The notes under the pieces: generated by a model | The model's input: only the letters and a program-made list of their open reading frames with translations | What the model was told of the DNA's origin: nothing | Databases searched by the model: none | Assembly (NCBI GenBank): GCA_937874345.1 | Contig: CALNBT010000155.1 | Location: forward strand, 1-33,430 | Direction of reading: 5' to 3' | Length of the DNA stretch: 33,430 nucleotides | Source of the DNA: an uncultured Prevotella sp. | GTDB taxonomy: Bacteria; Bacteroidota; Bacteroidia; Bacteroidales; Bacteroidaceae | Shown: positions 16,040 to 24,816 of the stretch, one piece after another | How the letters are laid out: each line of letters begins with the position of its first letter | Position numbering within the stretch: the first letter of the stretch is position 1 | Translations under genes and position numbers: made by a program

Positions 16040-18151
16040 TTATTTTGCATTGATCTCTCTCAACAAACGGTCGGCATGTCCCCAGCGGTCTATCATCATC
16101 AAAACATAGCGGATGTCTACGCCAATGCAACGTGCCAGATGTGTGTCGAAGTTGATGTCGCTAGAGAGACTGTCCCAATTGCCGTCGAATGCCAATCCGA
16201 TCAGATTGCCCTTGCCATCGAACATCGGACTACCACTGTTTCCACCTGTGATGTCATTGTTTGTTAAAAAGCACAATTGCATCTTTCCGGTGGTCTTATC
16301 CTGATATTGTCCAAAGTCTTTTGCACTCAAAATCTCTTTCATGACAGGCTCTGCCTGGTATTCAAAGTTTTCGTTACCACGGTTCATCTTGTCAACAATA
16401 CTCTCGGCAGTTGTATAGTAACCTGATGGTTTACCACCCAACAAAAATCCGCCTACCTGTCCATAGCTTAAGCGCATGGTGAAGTTAGCGTCTGAATAGT
16501 GAGGCAGATCTTCTTCCATGCGCAGTTTTGCTGCGCAGAGATATTTCTCCTGCTGATAGATGCTGTCATTGAATTCAGAACGGTCGGCCGAAAGTTGCCC
16601 TAGGATTTCCAGCAAGTCGAGTCCATATTGTACGCCTGCATCCTTGAGATAGCTTTTGTTTTTGATGTAAATCTTCTTTCCGCTCTTCATTAAGAAGGAG
16701 GTATTGTAAAGGTTATCCACAAACTTGGTGTAGTCTCCACCAAACTCCGTTGCAATGGTCTTGTAGAATTTAGGCAGGTATTTCGCATCAACCTTGTCTT
16801 TGTAGTTTTTCAGTAAGGCAGCCATTACTTCCTTATCGAGTGGGGCATCCCATTCGCTACTGTTATCCTTGAATACCACATACTGTTTCTTTGGACTGTT
16901 TTTTGGTCCAAGAACCTCTTTCTTGTTCAACTGCATGGCACGAACGGTGAATTCGTTGGTACGAAAGAAGGTCTCGTTGAAGAACATGGCAGCTTTGGCA
17001 GCGTCGAAACGTTTGCTGTACAGGCGGCTCATGGTGTCAAAGTTCAGCTTTCCAGCCAGATAGCCCGTTTGCTTTTGCCAGTTGGCAATTTGTTCTTCGT
17101 ACAGCCTTTTTTGATTGATAAGACCAATTGAGTCGATACATTTGTTCATACCGATAGAGTTCTTCCAATAGTTAGAACTCTGTGCAAACTTTGAGTCATA
17201 TTTGATGCGAACACCTTCGTCAGCACGCATATGCTTCAGCATGATTTCTTGTTTTACACCACGAACCTGTGCTCTAGGTTCATTCAGAGCATCACGTCTT
17301 TCGTGGATTCCGTATGAAGAAAGATAGCGGCTGGTAGAGCCAGGATAGCCAATTGTCATGGCATAATCTCCATCTTTGTACCCCTGCAGACTTACTTGTG
17401 CCCAGTGTTTGGGGTGGTAAGGTACGTTGTCTTTAGAATATTCGGCTGGACCGTTGGTGTTTTTGTCGGCATAGATGCGGAAAACCGAGAAGTCACAAGT
17501 CTGTCTTGGCCACATCCAGTTATCAGTCTCTCCTCCAAATTTACCCATTGACTTTGGCACAGCAAATACCAAACGTAAGTCGTTGAACTGCTGGTATGTC
17601 GTTGCAAAATACTGGTTTCCTTCATAGAATGCATCGATATCGATGTGCATGGTCTTGTCTATCTTCTTGATAGAATCGGTCATCGCGTTCTGTAAAGAAT
17701 CCAATATTACAGACTTGCGGTCTGAAGTGCAGTTGTCTATATTCAATTGTTTCAGTTTGCCTGTGACATCTTTCTGTTCGATCATGAAGCTGACGAACAT
17801 GTTTGGATTGGGCAATTCCTCGTTGAATGACTTTGCATAAAAACCGTCTTTCATGTAATCGTGCTCAACGGTTGAATGGCTTCTGATGCCTTCGAAACCA
17901 CAATGGTGATTGGTGAAGACCAAACCGTCTGGCGAAACAACTACGCCCGAGCAGTAGCCCGAGAAGTTGACAACAGCATTCTTGATGGCGTTTTCTCCGT
18001 AATAGAGATCGTTGTAAGGAACATTAAACCCTTCGGTTTTCATTTGGTCATACACGGCCTGTGGCAAGTTGTACAGTGTCCACATACCTTCATCGGCACT
18101 TGCAAAGTTAAAGGCAAGTAAACCGGCGAATAATAATATTATTTTCTTCAT
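16040..18151 (-). CDS. S46 dipeptidyl-peptidase, DPP7-like
   Basis: A 703-residue exported serine peptidase with a signal peptide (MKKIILLFAGLLAFNFASA). The chymotrypsin-like S46 triad is visible: His in TNHHCG (80-85), Asp220 in WMWPRQTCDFSVF, and nucleophile Ser639 in GGNSGSP. S46 enzymes remove dipeptides from peptide N-termini in the periplasm and feed amino-acid-fermenting Bacteroidales. The residue 18 after the serine, which decides P1 preference, is Gly657 (AFDGNW). This is the DPP7 state (hydrophobic P1), whereas DPP11 has Arg for Asp/Glu; I infer DPP7-type specificity. DEGMWTLYNLP at the mature start is typical. The Cys just before Asp220 replaces the Gly I would expect. It begins 15 bp after the flippase gene, so it is probably the last gene of that transcript. 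Confidence 0.94.
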   Translation of the reverse strand: MKKIILLFAGLLAFNFASADEGMWTLYNLPQAVYDQMKTEGFNVPYNDLYYGENAIKNAVVNFSGYCSGVVVSPDGLVFTNHHCGFEGIRSHSTVEHDYMKDGFYAKSFNEELPNPNMFVSFMIEQKDVTGKLKQLNIDNCTSDRKSVILDSLQNAMTDSIKKIDKTMHIDIDAFYEGNQYFATTYQQFNDLRLVFAVPKSMGKFGGETDNWMWPRQTCDFSVFRIYADKNTNGPAEYSKDNVPYHPKHWAQVSLQGYKDGDYAMTIGYPGSTSRYLSSYGIHERRDALNEPRAQVRGVKQEIMLKHMRADEGVRIKYDSKFAQSSNYWKNSIGMNKCIDSIGLINQKRLYEEQIANWQKQTGYLAGKLNFDTMSRLYSKRFDAAKAAMFFNETFFRTNEFTVRAMQLNKKEVLGPKNSPKKQYVVFKDNSSEWDAPLDKEVMAALLKNYKDKVDAKYLPKFYKTIATEFGGDYTKFVDNLYNTSFLMKSGKKIYIKNKSYLKDAGVQYGLDLLEILGQLSADRSEFNDSIYQQEKYLCAAKLRMEEDLPHYSDANFTMRLSYGQVGGFLLGGKPSGYYTTAESIVDKMNRGNENFEYQAEPVMKEILSAKDFGQYQDKTTGKMQLCFLTNNDITGGNSGSPMFDGKGNLIGLAFDGNWDSLSSDINFDTHLARCIGVDIRYVLMMIDRWGHADRLLREINAK

Positions 18152-18166
18152 ATTGGGTGGATTAAT

Positions 18167-19663
18167 TTATTTCTTAAAATATTTGCCTATGATGGGCATA
18201 TTTTTCAAAGGAAAATCATATTTAACGATCCTTGCCATGAACAAAACAATCAAGATAGTGTTGATGAACAGTGACAAATAGTTTGAAAGATAGTTGTTGG
18301 CGAAGGTCATCGCAAAGAATATAACACCTGCCAGCACAACGTATGACATAATATTCTTTATCGGATAGTTAATAGGATACAGCTTTTGACCGACAACATA
18401 TGACAGCACCATAGATGCTGCGTATCCCGCAAAACCAGCCCATGCACACGCCATGTAACTATATTTGGGAACAAAGAAAATGATGCCGGCAATCATAATG
18501 GTGCAGCCGATGATGGAAAAAATAGCTCCCCAAATCGTTTTATCAATCAATTTATACCAGAACGACAGGTTAAAGTAGACACCCATCATAATTTGTCCTG
18601 CCATCACGATCGGAACAACCTTCAGACCCTCCCAGTAATCTTTACCGATGATGTATCGTAAAATGTCTAGATAGGCGATGACAAATAGAAACGCCAAAAG
18701 AGTGAAGATGATATAATATTTCATGACTTTGGCATAGGTCTCACGGTTATCCTTGTCTTTCGATTTACTGAAGACAAACGGTTCGTAGGCAAAACGGAAA
18801 GCTTGGGTAATCATCGCCATAATCATGGCAATCTTGCTGCCGGCACTATAGATGCCTAGCTGGGTCATGCCATTACTGCCCTTATATACATGTGGAAAGA
18901 GAATAAAGTCTGCATTGAGGTTCAAGATGCCCGCAATTCCTAAGATGAGTATCGGCCAACTGTATGAAAGCATGCGTTTCATTAAAGCTTTATCGAAACC
19001 AAATCTGATACCCAATATCTCCTTAAAGAGAAACGGGATGGTGAGTGCCGAGCAAGCTAAATTGATATAAAATGCGTAACCTACCCCTACCGTAGGGTTA
19101 TAAATGTGTCCAATCGTGTCAGGGTAAATCTTGTATAATTCTGGCAACAAGAGATAAAAGATCAAGTTGAAAATAATATTCAATACAATAACCACCATTT
19201 TCAGTCCGGCAAACTTGATAGGGCGATTTTTATATCTTAAATAATCGAATGGGATACATAGAAAGGAATCTATCGCAACCGTAACGGCCATCGTCCAGAT
19301 ATACGATGGGTGTTCGGAATAACCCATAAAGGAAGCGATGGGCGTAAGAAATGCGAACACTAGAAGGACAAATACCAGTGAACCGCTGCCTACGGCTATC
19401 ACTGCCGTTGAATATACTTTATTCGGATTTTCACCCGCTTTGTTGGCAAACCTGAAGAATGTTGTTTCCAACCCAAAAGTCAAAATTACCAGAATCAGAG
19501 CGGTCATGGCGTACATATTGGTCATGATACCATATTCGCCCGATGCCGCAGACAGTGCCTTTATGGTGTAAAGTGGTGTAAGCAAATAATTGAGAAATCT
19601 GCCTACAATACTTGGCATTCCATAGATAGCCGTATCTTTTGCGAGTGATTTTAAATTTGACAT
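18167..19663 (-). CDS. Polysaccharide/oligosaccharide flippase (MOP superfamily)
   Basis: A 498-residue inner-membrane protein. I start at 19663 (MSNLKSLAKDTAIYG) because the 37 residues before it in the longer frame overlap the upstream gene and look untranslated. About 12-14 hydrophobic segments cover the chain. The N-terminal LKSLAKDTAIYGMPSIVGRFLNYLL is typical of Wzx/RfbX-like lipid-linked glycan flippases. The second half (for example YWEGLKVVPIVMAGQIMMGVYFN) matches the polysaccharide-biosynthesis C-terminal domain. The likely role is moving a lipid-linked sugar across the inner membrane for capsule, exopolysaccharide or O-antigen. There are no glycosyltransferases beside it, so the substrate is open. 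It sits 41 bp after the Gate protein gene and 15 bp before the peptidase gene. Confidence 0.88.
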   Translation of the reverse strand: MSNLKSLAKDTAIYGMPSIVGRFLNYLLTPLYTIKALSAASGEYGIMTNMYAMTALILVILTFGLETTFFRFANKAGENPNKVYSTAVIAVGSGSLVFVLLVFAFLTPIASFMGYSEHPSYIWTMAVTVAIDSFLCIPFDYLRYKNRPIKFAGLKMVVIVLNIIFNLIFYLLLPELYKIYPDTIGHIYNPTVGVGYAFYINLACSALTIPFLFKEILGIRFGFDKALMKRMLSYSWPILILGIAGILNLNADFILFPHVYKGSNGMTQLGIYSAGSKIAMIMAMITQAFRFAYEPFVFSKSKDKDNRETYAKVMKYYIIFTLLAFLFVIAYLDILRYIIGKDYWEGLKVVPIVMAGQIMMGVYFNLSFWYKLIDKTIWGAIFSIIGCTIMIAGIIFFVPKYSYMACAWAGFAGYAASMVLSYVVGQKLYPINYPIKNIMSYVVLAGVIFFAMTFANNYLSNYLSLFINTILIVLFMARIVKYDFPLKNMPIIGKYFKK

Positions 19664-19704
19664 GTTGTTTGTATATATATATTCAGCACTTAATGAAAAG
19701 CTTA

Positions 19705-20937
19705 TTACCCAAAGAAGACATACGCGATAGCAATAGAAGCAATGATACCAGCCAAATCGGCTAGCAATCCACATGCAACAGCATGGCGGGTGTATCGAAT
19801 ATTAACGCTTCCAAAGTAAACAGCCAGAATGTAAAAGGTTGTATCTGTAGCACCTTGGAAGATACAACTTAGTCGCCCAACAAAAGAGTCGGCACCGTAT
19901 GTTTTCATTGCATCGACCATCAATCCACGCGAACCACTACCTGAGAGTGGTTTCATCAGGGCTGTTGGCAGTGCGCCAACAAAGCTGTCGTCACCCCCAA
20001 GAGACTTGATTATCCAGCCAATGCCATGCACAAAGGAGTCCATTGCTCCAGAAGCACGGAATATTCCAATACCGACCAAAAACGCAACCAGATATGGGAT
20101 GATTCGGACTGCTGTATGAAATCCATCTTTGGCGCCTTCGATAAAAGTGTCATAGACATTGATCTTCTTTCTCATTCCGGCTAAAAGGAACAAGATGATG
20201 ATTGTCATCAGCAAAATATTGGCAACGCTAGAGCTGACGGTATTCATCGTTTTGCCATCCATTTGACTGAATCCCCAAATGATCAATGAAACAACTGCGA
20301 CCATACCTCCCAACGTCAAGATGATGACCCTGTTGAAAAGGTTGATCTTTTGATACATTGCTGTGACGATGATACCAGTTATGGTCGCAAAGAAAGTGGA
20401 TAACAAAATTGGCAGAAATACATCCGTTGGCTGTGTGGCACCCATTTGCGAACGGTACATCATGATGCTAATAGGAATGATGGTTAGCCCCGATGTATTC
20501 AACACCAGAAACATAATCATCGGGTTGGTTGCCGTGTCTTTCTTGGGATTCAGTTCTTGCAACTGTTCCATAGCCTTCAACCCGAGAGGGGTTGCTGCAT
20601 TATCAAGACCTAACATGTTGGCAGCGATATTCATAAAGATAGATCCTGTGGCAGGATGTCCTTTAGGAATATCAGGAAACAGCTTCGTAAACAGCGGACT
20701 CAGGATTCGGGACAGCACATTGACTACTCCACCCTTTTCACCAACTTTCATGATGCCCAACCACAAAGAGAGCATACCTGTCAGCCCTAAGGCAATTTTA
20801 AATGCGTTTTCTGACGAGTCAAACGTCGATTGCATCATGGCTGGAAAAACAGTAACGTCTCCAAAAATAATGAGTTTCACCAAGGCAACGACAAATGCGA
20901 TGATGAAAAATGCAATCCAAATATAGTTTAGTACCAT
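19705..20937 (-). CDS. Nucleoside recognition (Gate) protein, SpmA-SpmB-like fusion
   Basis: A 410-residue polytopic membrane protein made of two Gate-type halves. The first half (about 1-190) has LWLGIMKVGEKGG and NMLGLDNAATPLGLKAMEQL, as in SpmA. The second half (about 205-410) has GAKDGFHTAVRIIPYLVA, LPTALMKPLSGSGSRGLM and GATDTTFYILAVYFGSV, as in SpmB. In Bacillus, SpmA and SpmB are two proteins that help the spore core dehydrate; non-sporeforming Bacteroidales carry the fused form with an unknown role, probably small-molecule transport. A strong promoter lies so close to the ATG that the mRNA may have almost no leader. It is the first gene of a probable three-gene transcript with the flippase and the S46 peptidase. 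Confidence 0.9.
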   Translation of the reverse strand: MVLNYIWIAFFIIAFVVALVKLIIFGDVTVFPAMMQSTFDSSENAFKIALGLTGMLSLWLGIMKVGEKGGVVNVLSRILSPLFTKLFPDIPKGHPATGSIFMNIAANMLGLDNAATPLGLKAMEQLQELNPKKDTATNPMIMFLVLNTSGLTIIPISIMMYRSQMGATQPTDVFLPILLSTFFATITGIIVTAMYQKINLFNRVIILTLGGMVAVVSLIIWGFSQMDGKTMNTVSSSVANILLMTIIILFLLAGMRKKINVYDTFIEGAKDGFHTAVRIIPYLVAFLVGIGIFRASGAMDSFVHGIGWIIKSLGGDDSFVGALPTALMKPLSGSGSRGLMVDAMKTYGADSFVGRLSCIFQGATDTTFYILAVYFGSVNIRYTRHAVACGLLADLAGIIASIAIAYVFFG

Positions 20938-20944
20938 TTGTATG

Positions 20945-20975
20945 CAAAATTAAATAAAATTGATGTTACACCAAA
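20945..20975 (-). promoter_or_regulatory. Promoter of the Gate protein-flippase-peptidase operon
   Basis: On the minus strand TTTG (20972-20975) and TAATTTTG (20945-20952) are 19 bp apart, an exact Bacteroidales -33/-7 pair. The last base of the -7 box is only 7 bases before the ATG, so transcription would start about 0-4 bases before the start codon. Confidence 0.75.
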
Positions 20976-21076
20976 AAGAAGACTTGCTTTTTGTCTGTTG
21001 AAAGAAAGAAAACATGACATCTGGGAAAAATAAATAGCGATCATTCATAAAAACAGCGAATAATAACATCATGATA

Positions 21077-21175
21077 TCATTCTCTTGCCGAAAAGATCAT
21101 GATCAAGGCAATCGTAAAACAGGCTATGAAGGTTAGAAATGCAGACAGCGTATGGTCAATAATCCTCTTTGCCAT
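21077..21175 (-). CDS. Possible 32-residue single-span membrane peptide
   Basis: A short frame from ATG at 21175 to TGA at 21077. It begins MAKRIIDHTL, continues with an unbroken hydrophobic run (SAFLTFIACFTIALIMIFSA) and ends RE. Positive charge is at the N-terminus, so a single inner-membrane helix with the N-terminus inside is expected. ATG is the only likely start before an upstream in-frame stop, and it is preceded by AAAAAGAATTCC, an A-rich leader of the kind Bacteroidales use. It is too short for ordinary gene callers. I could not find a clear promoter, and chance hydrophobic frames of this size do occur, so the call is tentative. Confidence 0.35.
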   Translation of the reverse strand: MAKRIIDHTLSAFLTFIACFTIALIMIFSARE

Positions 21176-21271
21176 GGAATTCTTTTTATGGCTTATGCTG
21201 CCTATAAATAGCTCACGAACGCTTCCTTATTTGTTCTGATTTACAACCAAAACAATCTCCATTCGTTTTAT

Positions 21272-21302
21272 TTTGTCATGTCTATGAATTATCGTAATTT
21301 TG
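21272..21302 (+). promoter_or_regulatory. Promoter of metG
   Basis: TTTG (21272-21275) and TAATTTTG (21295-21302) with a 19-bp spacer match the Bacteroidales housekeeping promoter exactly. The predicted leader is about 22-26 bases. Confidence 0.78.
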
Positions 21303-21331
21303 CATCATATTATATAAAACAATACAGTTGA

Positions 21332-23395
21332 ATGAAAGAGAAAAAGTTTAAACGCACACTGGTGACGTCTGCTTTGCCATATGCCAACGGTGGTGTCCAT
21401 ATTGGTCACTTGGCAGGTGTTTATGTGCCGGCTGATATCTATGTGCGCTATCTGCGCCTTAAAAAACAGGATGTTGTTTTCATTGGAGGTAGTGACGAAC
21501 ATGGAGTACCCATTACGATTCGTGCCAAGAAAGAGGGTGTTACTCCTCAGGATGTCGTTGATCGCTACCACAATCTGATAAAGAAAAGCTTTGAGGATTT
21601 CGGCATCAGTTTCGACGTTTATTCTCGAACGACATCAGAAACGCACCATCATCTGGCTTCAGATTTTTTCAAAAAACTGTATGATGACGGGAAACTGGTA
21701 GAACAGGAAACCGAACAATATTATGACGAAGAGGCACAACAATTTCTGGCCGACCGCTATATTACAGGAGAATGCCCTCACTGTCATTATCTTGGAGCTT
21801 ATGGTGACCAGTGCGAACATTGTGGGAGCGACCTTTCTCCGTTGGAACTCATTAATCCAAAATCTGCCATCAATGGTTCAAAGCCAGTGATCAAAAAAAC
21901 CAAAAATTGGTATCTTCCGTTGAATGAGTATCAGGATTGGCTTAAAAAGTGGATATTGGAAGGACATCAGGAATGGCGTCCAAATGTATATGGTCAATGT
22001 AAGAGTTGGCTGGACCTCGATCTTCAGCCTCGTGCAATGACGCGAGACCTTAATTGGGGAATCCCAGTGCCCATAGAAGGAGCAGAAGGAAAGGTTCTGT
22101 ATGTGTGGTTTGATGCACCCATCGGTTATATCTCGAACACAAAAGAACTTTGCGACGCTGATCCCCAACGATGGGGATCATGGGAAAAGTGGTGGAAAGA
22201 TGAGGATACACGGTTGGTTCATTTTATCGGAAAAGATAATATCGTGTTCCATTGCTTGATTTTCCCAACAATGTTGAAGGCCCATGGTGACTATATTCTG
22301 CCAGATAACGTTCCGGCAAACGAATTCTTGAATTTGGAAGATAATAAAATTTCGACTTCCAAAAACTGGGCTGTTTGGTTGCACGAATATTTAGTTGATT
22401 TACCAGGTAAGCAGGATGTGCTGCGCTATGTGCTGACTGCCAATGCACCAGAGACCAAAGATAACAACTTTACATGGAAAGATTTTCAGGAGCGCAATAA
22501 TTCTGAACTAGTAGCTATTTATGGCAATTTTGTCAATAGAGCGTTGCAGCTGACCAAGAAATATTTTGATGGAGTTGTTCCTCCTTGTGGCAATCTGCTG
22601 GATGAAGATAAGCGTGCGTTGGACGAATTCAAGGATGTAAAGGCAAAAGTTGAGGCATTGTTAGATGTGTTTAAGTTTAGGGATGCCCAGAAAGAAGCCA
22701 TGAATCTGGCTCGAATCGGGAACAAATATATTACCGAATGTGAACCTTGGAAGGTTTGGAAGACCGACCCAGAACGCGTAAAGACCGTTTTGTACATCTC
22801 TTTGCAATTGGTTGCCAACCTGTCTATCGCTTTCGAACCTTTCTTGCCGTTCTCTTCGGCGAAATTACGCAAGATGATCAATATGGATTCTTTCGATTGG
22901 AGCCAGTTGGGAAATACTGATTTACTAAAATCAGGTCATCAGATGGAAGAGCCTGAGTTGCTCTTCGAGAAGATTGATGACGAGACAATCGACGCTCAAC
23001 TGAAGAAATTGGAAGACACCAAGAAGGCTAATGAGGAAGCATCGTATAAAGCTAAGGACATCAAGCCAGTGGTAAGTTATGCAGATTTCGAAAAGTTAGA
23101 TATTCGAGTAGGTCATATCAAGCATTGCGAGCGTGTCAAAAAGTCGGATAAATTGCTTAAGTTTATCATAGACGATGGTTCTGGTAAGGATCGTATCATC
23201 GCCAGTGGCATTGCTAAATTTTATGAACCAGAGAAACTGATCGGAAAAGATATCTGCTTTATTGCCAACTTGGCACCGCGCAAGATTATGGGTATTGAAA
23301 GCCAGGGCATGATTCTTTCAGCCGAGAATTTTGATGGATCATTGAGTTTGACGACCATTGAACATGAGGTAAAGCCTGGTAGTCAGGTCCTATAA
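21332..23395 (+). CDS. metG: Methionyl-tRNA synthetase
   Basis: A 687-residue class I synthetase that charges both initiator and elongator tRNA-Met in the cytoplasm. The HIGH motif (23-26) is in ALPYANGGVHIGHLAGVYVP. The connective peptide holds a zinc knuckle with Cys148, Cys151, Cys161 and Cys164 (CPHC...CEHC). The KMSKS loop reads KISTSK (339-344). The helical anticodon-binding domain follows, then a C-terminal OB-fold tRNA-binding domain from about residue 580 (YADFEKLDIRVGHI, ending with SQGMILSAEN), as in Trbp111 and the long bacterial MetRS form that acts as a dimer. It is transcribed from its own promoter and ends before a 16-bp-stem terminator, so it is likely monocistronic. Confidence 0.98.
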   Translation: MKEKKFKRTLVTSALPYANGGVHIGHLAGVYVPADIYVRYLRLKKQDVVFIGGSDEHGVPITIRAKKEGVTPQDVVDRYHNLIKKSFEDFGISFDVYSRTTSETHHHLASDFFKKLYDDGKLVEQETEQYYDEEAQQFLADRYITGECPHCHYLGAYGDQCEHCGSDLSPLELINPKSAINGSKPVIKKTKNWYLPLNEYQDWLKKWILEGHQEWRPNVYGQCKSWLDLDLQPRAMTRDLNWGIPVPIEGAEGKVLYVWFDAPIGYISNTKELCDADPQRWGSWEKWWKDEDTRLVHFIGKDNIVFHCLIFPTMLKAHGDYILPDNVPANEFLNLEDNKISTSKNWAVWLHEYLVDLPGKQDVLRYVLTANAPETKDNNFTWKDFQERNNSELVAIYGNFVNRALQLTKKYFDGVVPPCGNLLDEDKRALDEFKDVKAKVEALLDVFKFRDAQKEAMNLARIGNKYITECEPWKVWKTDPERVKTVLYISLQLVANLSIAFEPFLPFSSAKLRKMINMDSFDWSQLGNTDLLKSGHQMEEPELLFEKIDDETIDAQLKKLEDTKKANEEASYKAKDIKPVVSYADFEKLDIRVGHIKHCERVKKSDKLLKFIIDDGSGKDRIIASGIAKFYEPEKLIGKDICFIANLAPRKIMGIESQGMILSAENFDGSLSLTTIEHEVKPGSQVL

Positions 23396-23441
23396 GTTAG
23401 AATCTTTTTCTAAAGCCATGTTGTTTTGGCATCCATCATGA

Positions 23442-23490
23442 AAAACGACAAAGGAAAAAAATTGAATTTCCTTTGTCGTTTTATTGTTTT
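23442..23490. terminator. Bidirectional terminator between metG and the porin gene
   Basis: AAAACGACAAAGGAAA (23442-23457) and TTTCCTTTGTCGTTTT (23467-23482) form a perfect 16-bp stem with a 9-base loop. The A-rich left arm and T-rich right arm make it suitable for both the metG transcript and the opposing porin transcript. Confidence 0.88.
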
Positions 23491-23521
23491 CTATCTTTTC
23501 TAATCAGCCAGCTATCACAAT

Positions 23522-23537
23522 GCTTTTCATGAAAAGC
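23522..23537. repeat. Perfect 16-bp palindrome
   Basis: GCTTTTCATGAAAAGC equals its own reverse complement. It lies between the shared terminator and the porin stop, so it is transcribed in the porin 3' region. It could be a protein-binding site or part of the 3' end; I cannot decide. Confidence 0.5.
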
Positions 23538-23592
23538 CAAAATATATGATGAGCATAGCGATCTATTGAAAAAGTATAAAAAATCTCTTACA

Positions 23593-24630
23593 CTAGAACT
23601 TTGTCATGACCTCTATAACAAATTTTGTCTTCTCAGAAGGTTTCGCGAAGGCATTGTTGTCATAAAAATACTTTTCGTAATTCAACCGAATGTCTGAGAT
23701 AAATGGTTTATTGAAGCTAAATGTTGCACCTGTAGTGATGCGCGAGCGTTTGTGGTCGTTAATGATGAGACTTCCTGCATCATTGATTACGCCATTCAAA
23801 TATTTATATCCGTCGCTGTGATCACCCATATAATCATATCGAAGCAAGGGAGATACTTTTGTGAACATGCTCTTTTTCAATGGAATATCATAACTCATGA
23901 AGGCATCTAACGCATGTACGTTCTGAAATACATTGTTGGCATAATGCTTAATTAAGTATTCAACCTCTGCATGCAGTCCGTGAGCATGATAAAACATTCC
24001 TGCATCATACATCATGATGGTATGATGGTCGGGCTTAATTTTTTGTGCACTTAATGTGACATTCCAACCGCCAGGGATGAATGCTTGTAATTTAGTTGAA
24101 AAATTAATTTGTTTGGTCCAAAAATCCTGTTGGTTGGTGATTCCCGATCCATTGAAAATACCAGCTTCAATTCTCATGGGAATACCTGCAACGAAATCAT
24201 ATCCTGCTGTTAAACCCACATCTCTCACGTTTGCAACCTGTTTGGCAATGAAAGAACGATTAGCAAAGTATTGCTTATCTGGAGACCGGTGAGCATCAAT
24301 GGTAAATGGAACACGCATTTGTCCAATGGTAAATCGCAACTGTTCAGACGGTGAGATGCTTGTATAGGCATCTAGCATCTTGATTTTCCCTTCGTCAGAA
24401 AGGTCAATCTCTGCCTTGTAAGCAACGATTGGCGTTACTTTTCCGTCTATGCTAAGTCGAGCGCTACGTACCTCAAATCGTCCCGCTTTATCTTCAGGCT
24501 GATATTCATACTTGCCTCTGATAACTCCATGGACTTCTGGTTTATAAACAATTGAGTCAGATTTCTGAGCTGTTGCATCCACACAAAAACAAAGTGTGAA
24601 GAATAATGCGAAGAGATAGTTTTTTTTCAA
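23593..24630 (-). CDS. OprP/OprO-like outer-membrane porin
   Basis: A 345-residue protein beginning with TTG: the only ATG-free start that keeps the full signal peptide (KKNYLFALFFTLCFCVDA, cut before TAQ or after it). There is no ATG between the -7 box and this codon. The mature part has the layout of phosphate-selective porins of the OprO/P family: an early GVIRGKYEYQPE strand, RFEVRSARLSIDGKV, AYKAEIDLSDEGKIKMLDAY, FTIGQMRVPFTID and RSFIAKQVANVRDVGL, then long amphipathic strands to a terminal aromatic (MTKF). It is expected to form an outer-membrane channel. The family name does not prove phosphate selectivity, but the divergent neighbours make and break polyphosphate, which fits phosphate or polyphosphate handling. 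Confidence 0.87.
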   Translation of the reverse strand: MKKNYLFALFFTLCFCVDATAQKSDSIVYKPEVHGVIRGKYEYQPEDKAGRFEVRSARLSIDGKVTPIVAYKAEIDLSDEGKIKMLDAYTSISPSEQLRFTIGQMRVPFTIDAHRSPDKQYFANRSFIAKQVANVRDVGLTAGYDFVAGIPMRIEAGIFNGSGITNQQDFWTKQINFSTKLQAFIPGGWNVTLSAQKIKPDHHTIMMYDAGMFYHAHGLHAEVEYLIKHYANNVFQNVHALDAFMSYDIPLKKSMFTKVSPLLRYDYMGDHSDGYKYLNGVINDAGSLIINDHKRSRITTGATFSFNKPFISDIRLNYEKYFYDNNAFAKPSEKTKFVIEVMTKF

Positions 24631-24656
24631 AATAAAAATTGATTTGTTTTGTCTTG

Positions 24657-24664
24657 CAAAGTTA
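24657..24664 (-). promoter_or_regulatory. -7 box for the porin gene
   Basis: CAAAGTTA reads TAACTTTG on the minus strand and fits TAnnTTTG. It gives a leader of about 20 bases before the TTG start. A TTG at 24681-24683 (minus) is only 16 bp away, shorter than the usual 19. Confidence 0.5.
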
Positions 24665-24737
24665 ATTGTCTATTTTTAAACAAGTGATACATTCTTATTA
24701 CAAATAGATTGCAATTATATTATTTTTTTCCCTTAAT

Positions 24738-24755
24738 TCCTTTCAAATGAAAGGA
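24738..24755. promoter_or_regulatory. Palindrome 1 in the porin/LRR control region
   Basis: TCCTTTCA-AA-TGAAAGGA: two perfect 8-bp arms with a 2-base centre. It lies upstream of both divergent promoters, a plausible site for a dimeric regulator. Confidence 0.5.
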
Positions 24756-24769
24756 TAATGATATTTTTT

Positions 24770-24789
24770 TTCTGTTAAATGTAACAGAA
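24770..24789. promoter_or_regulatory. Palindrome 2 in the porin/LRR control region
   Basis: TTCTGTTA-AATG-TAACAGAA: perfect 8-bp arms with a 4-base centre. Its sequence differs from palindrome 1, so a different protein may bind. Confidence 0.5.
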
Positions 24790-24816
24790 TAGTAAAATAC
24801 AATACGATTATGTTTC

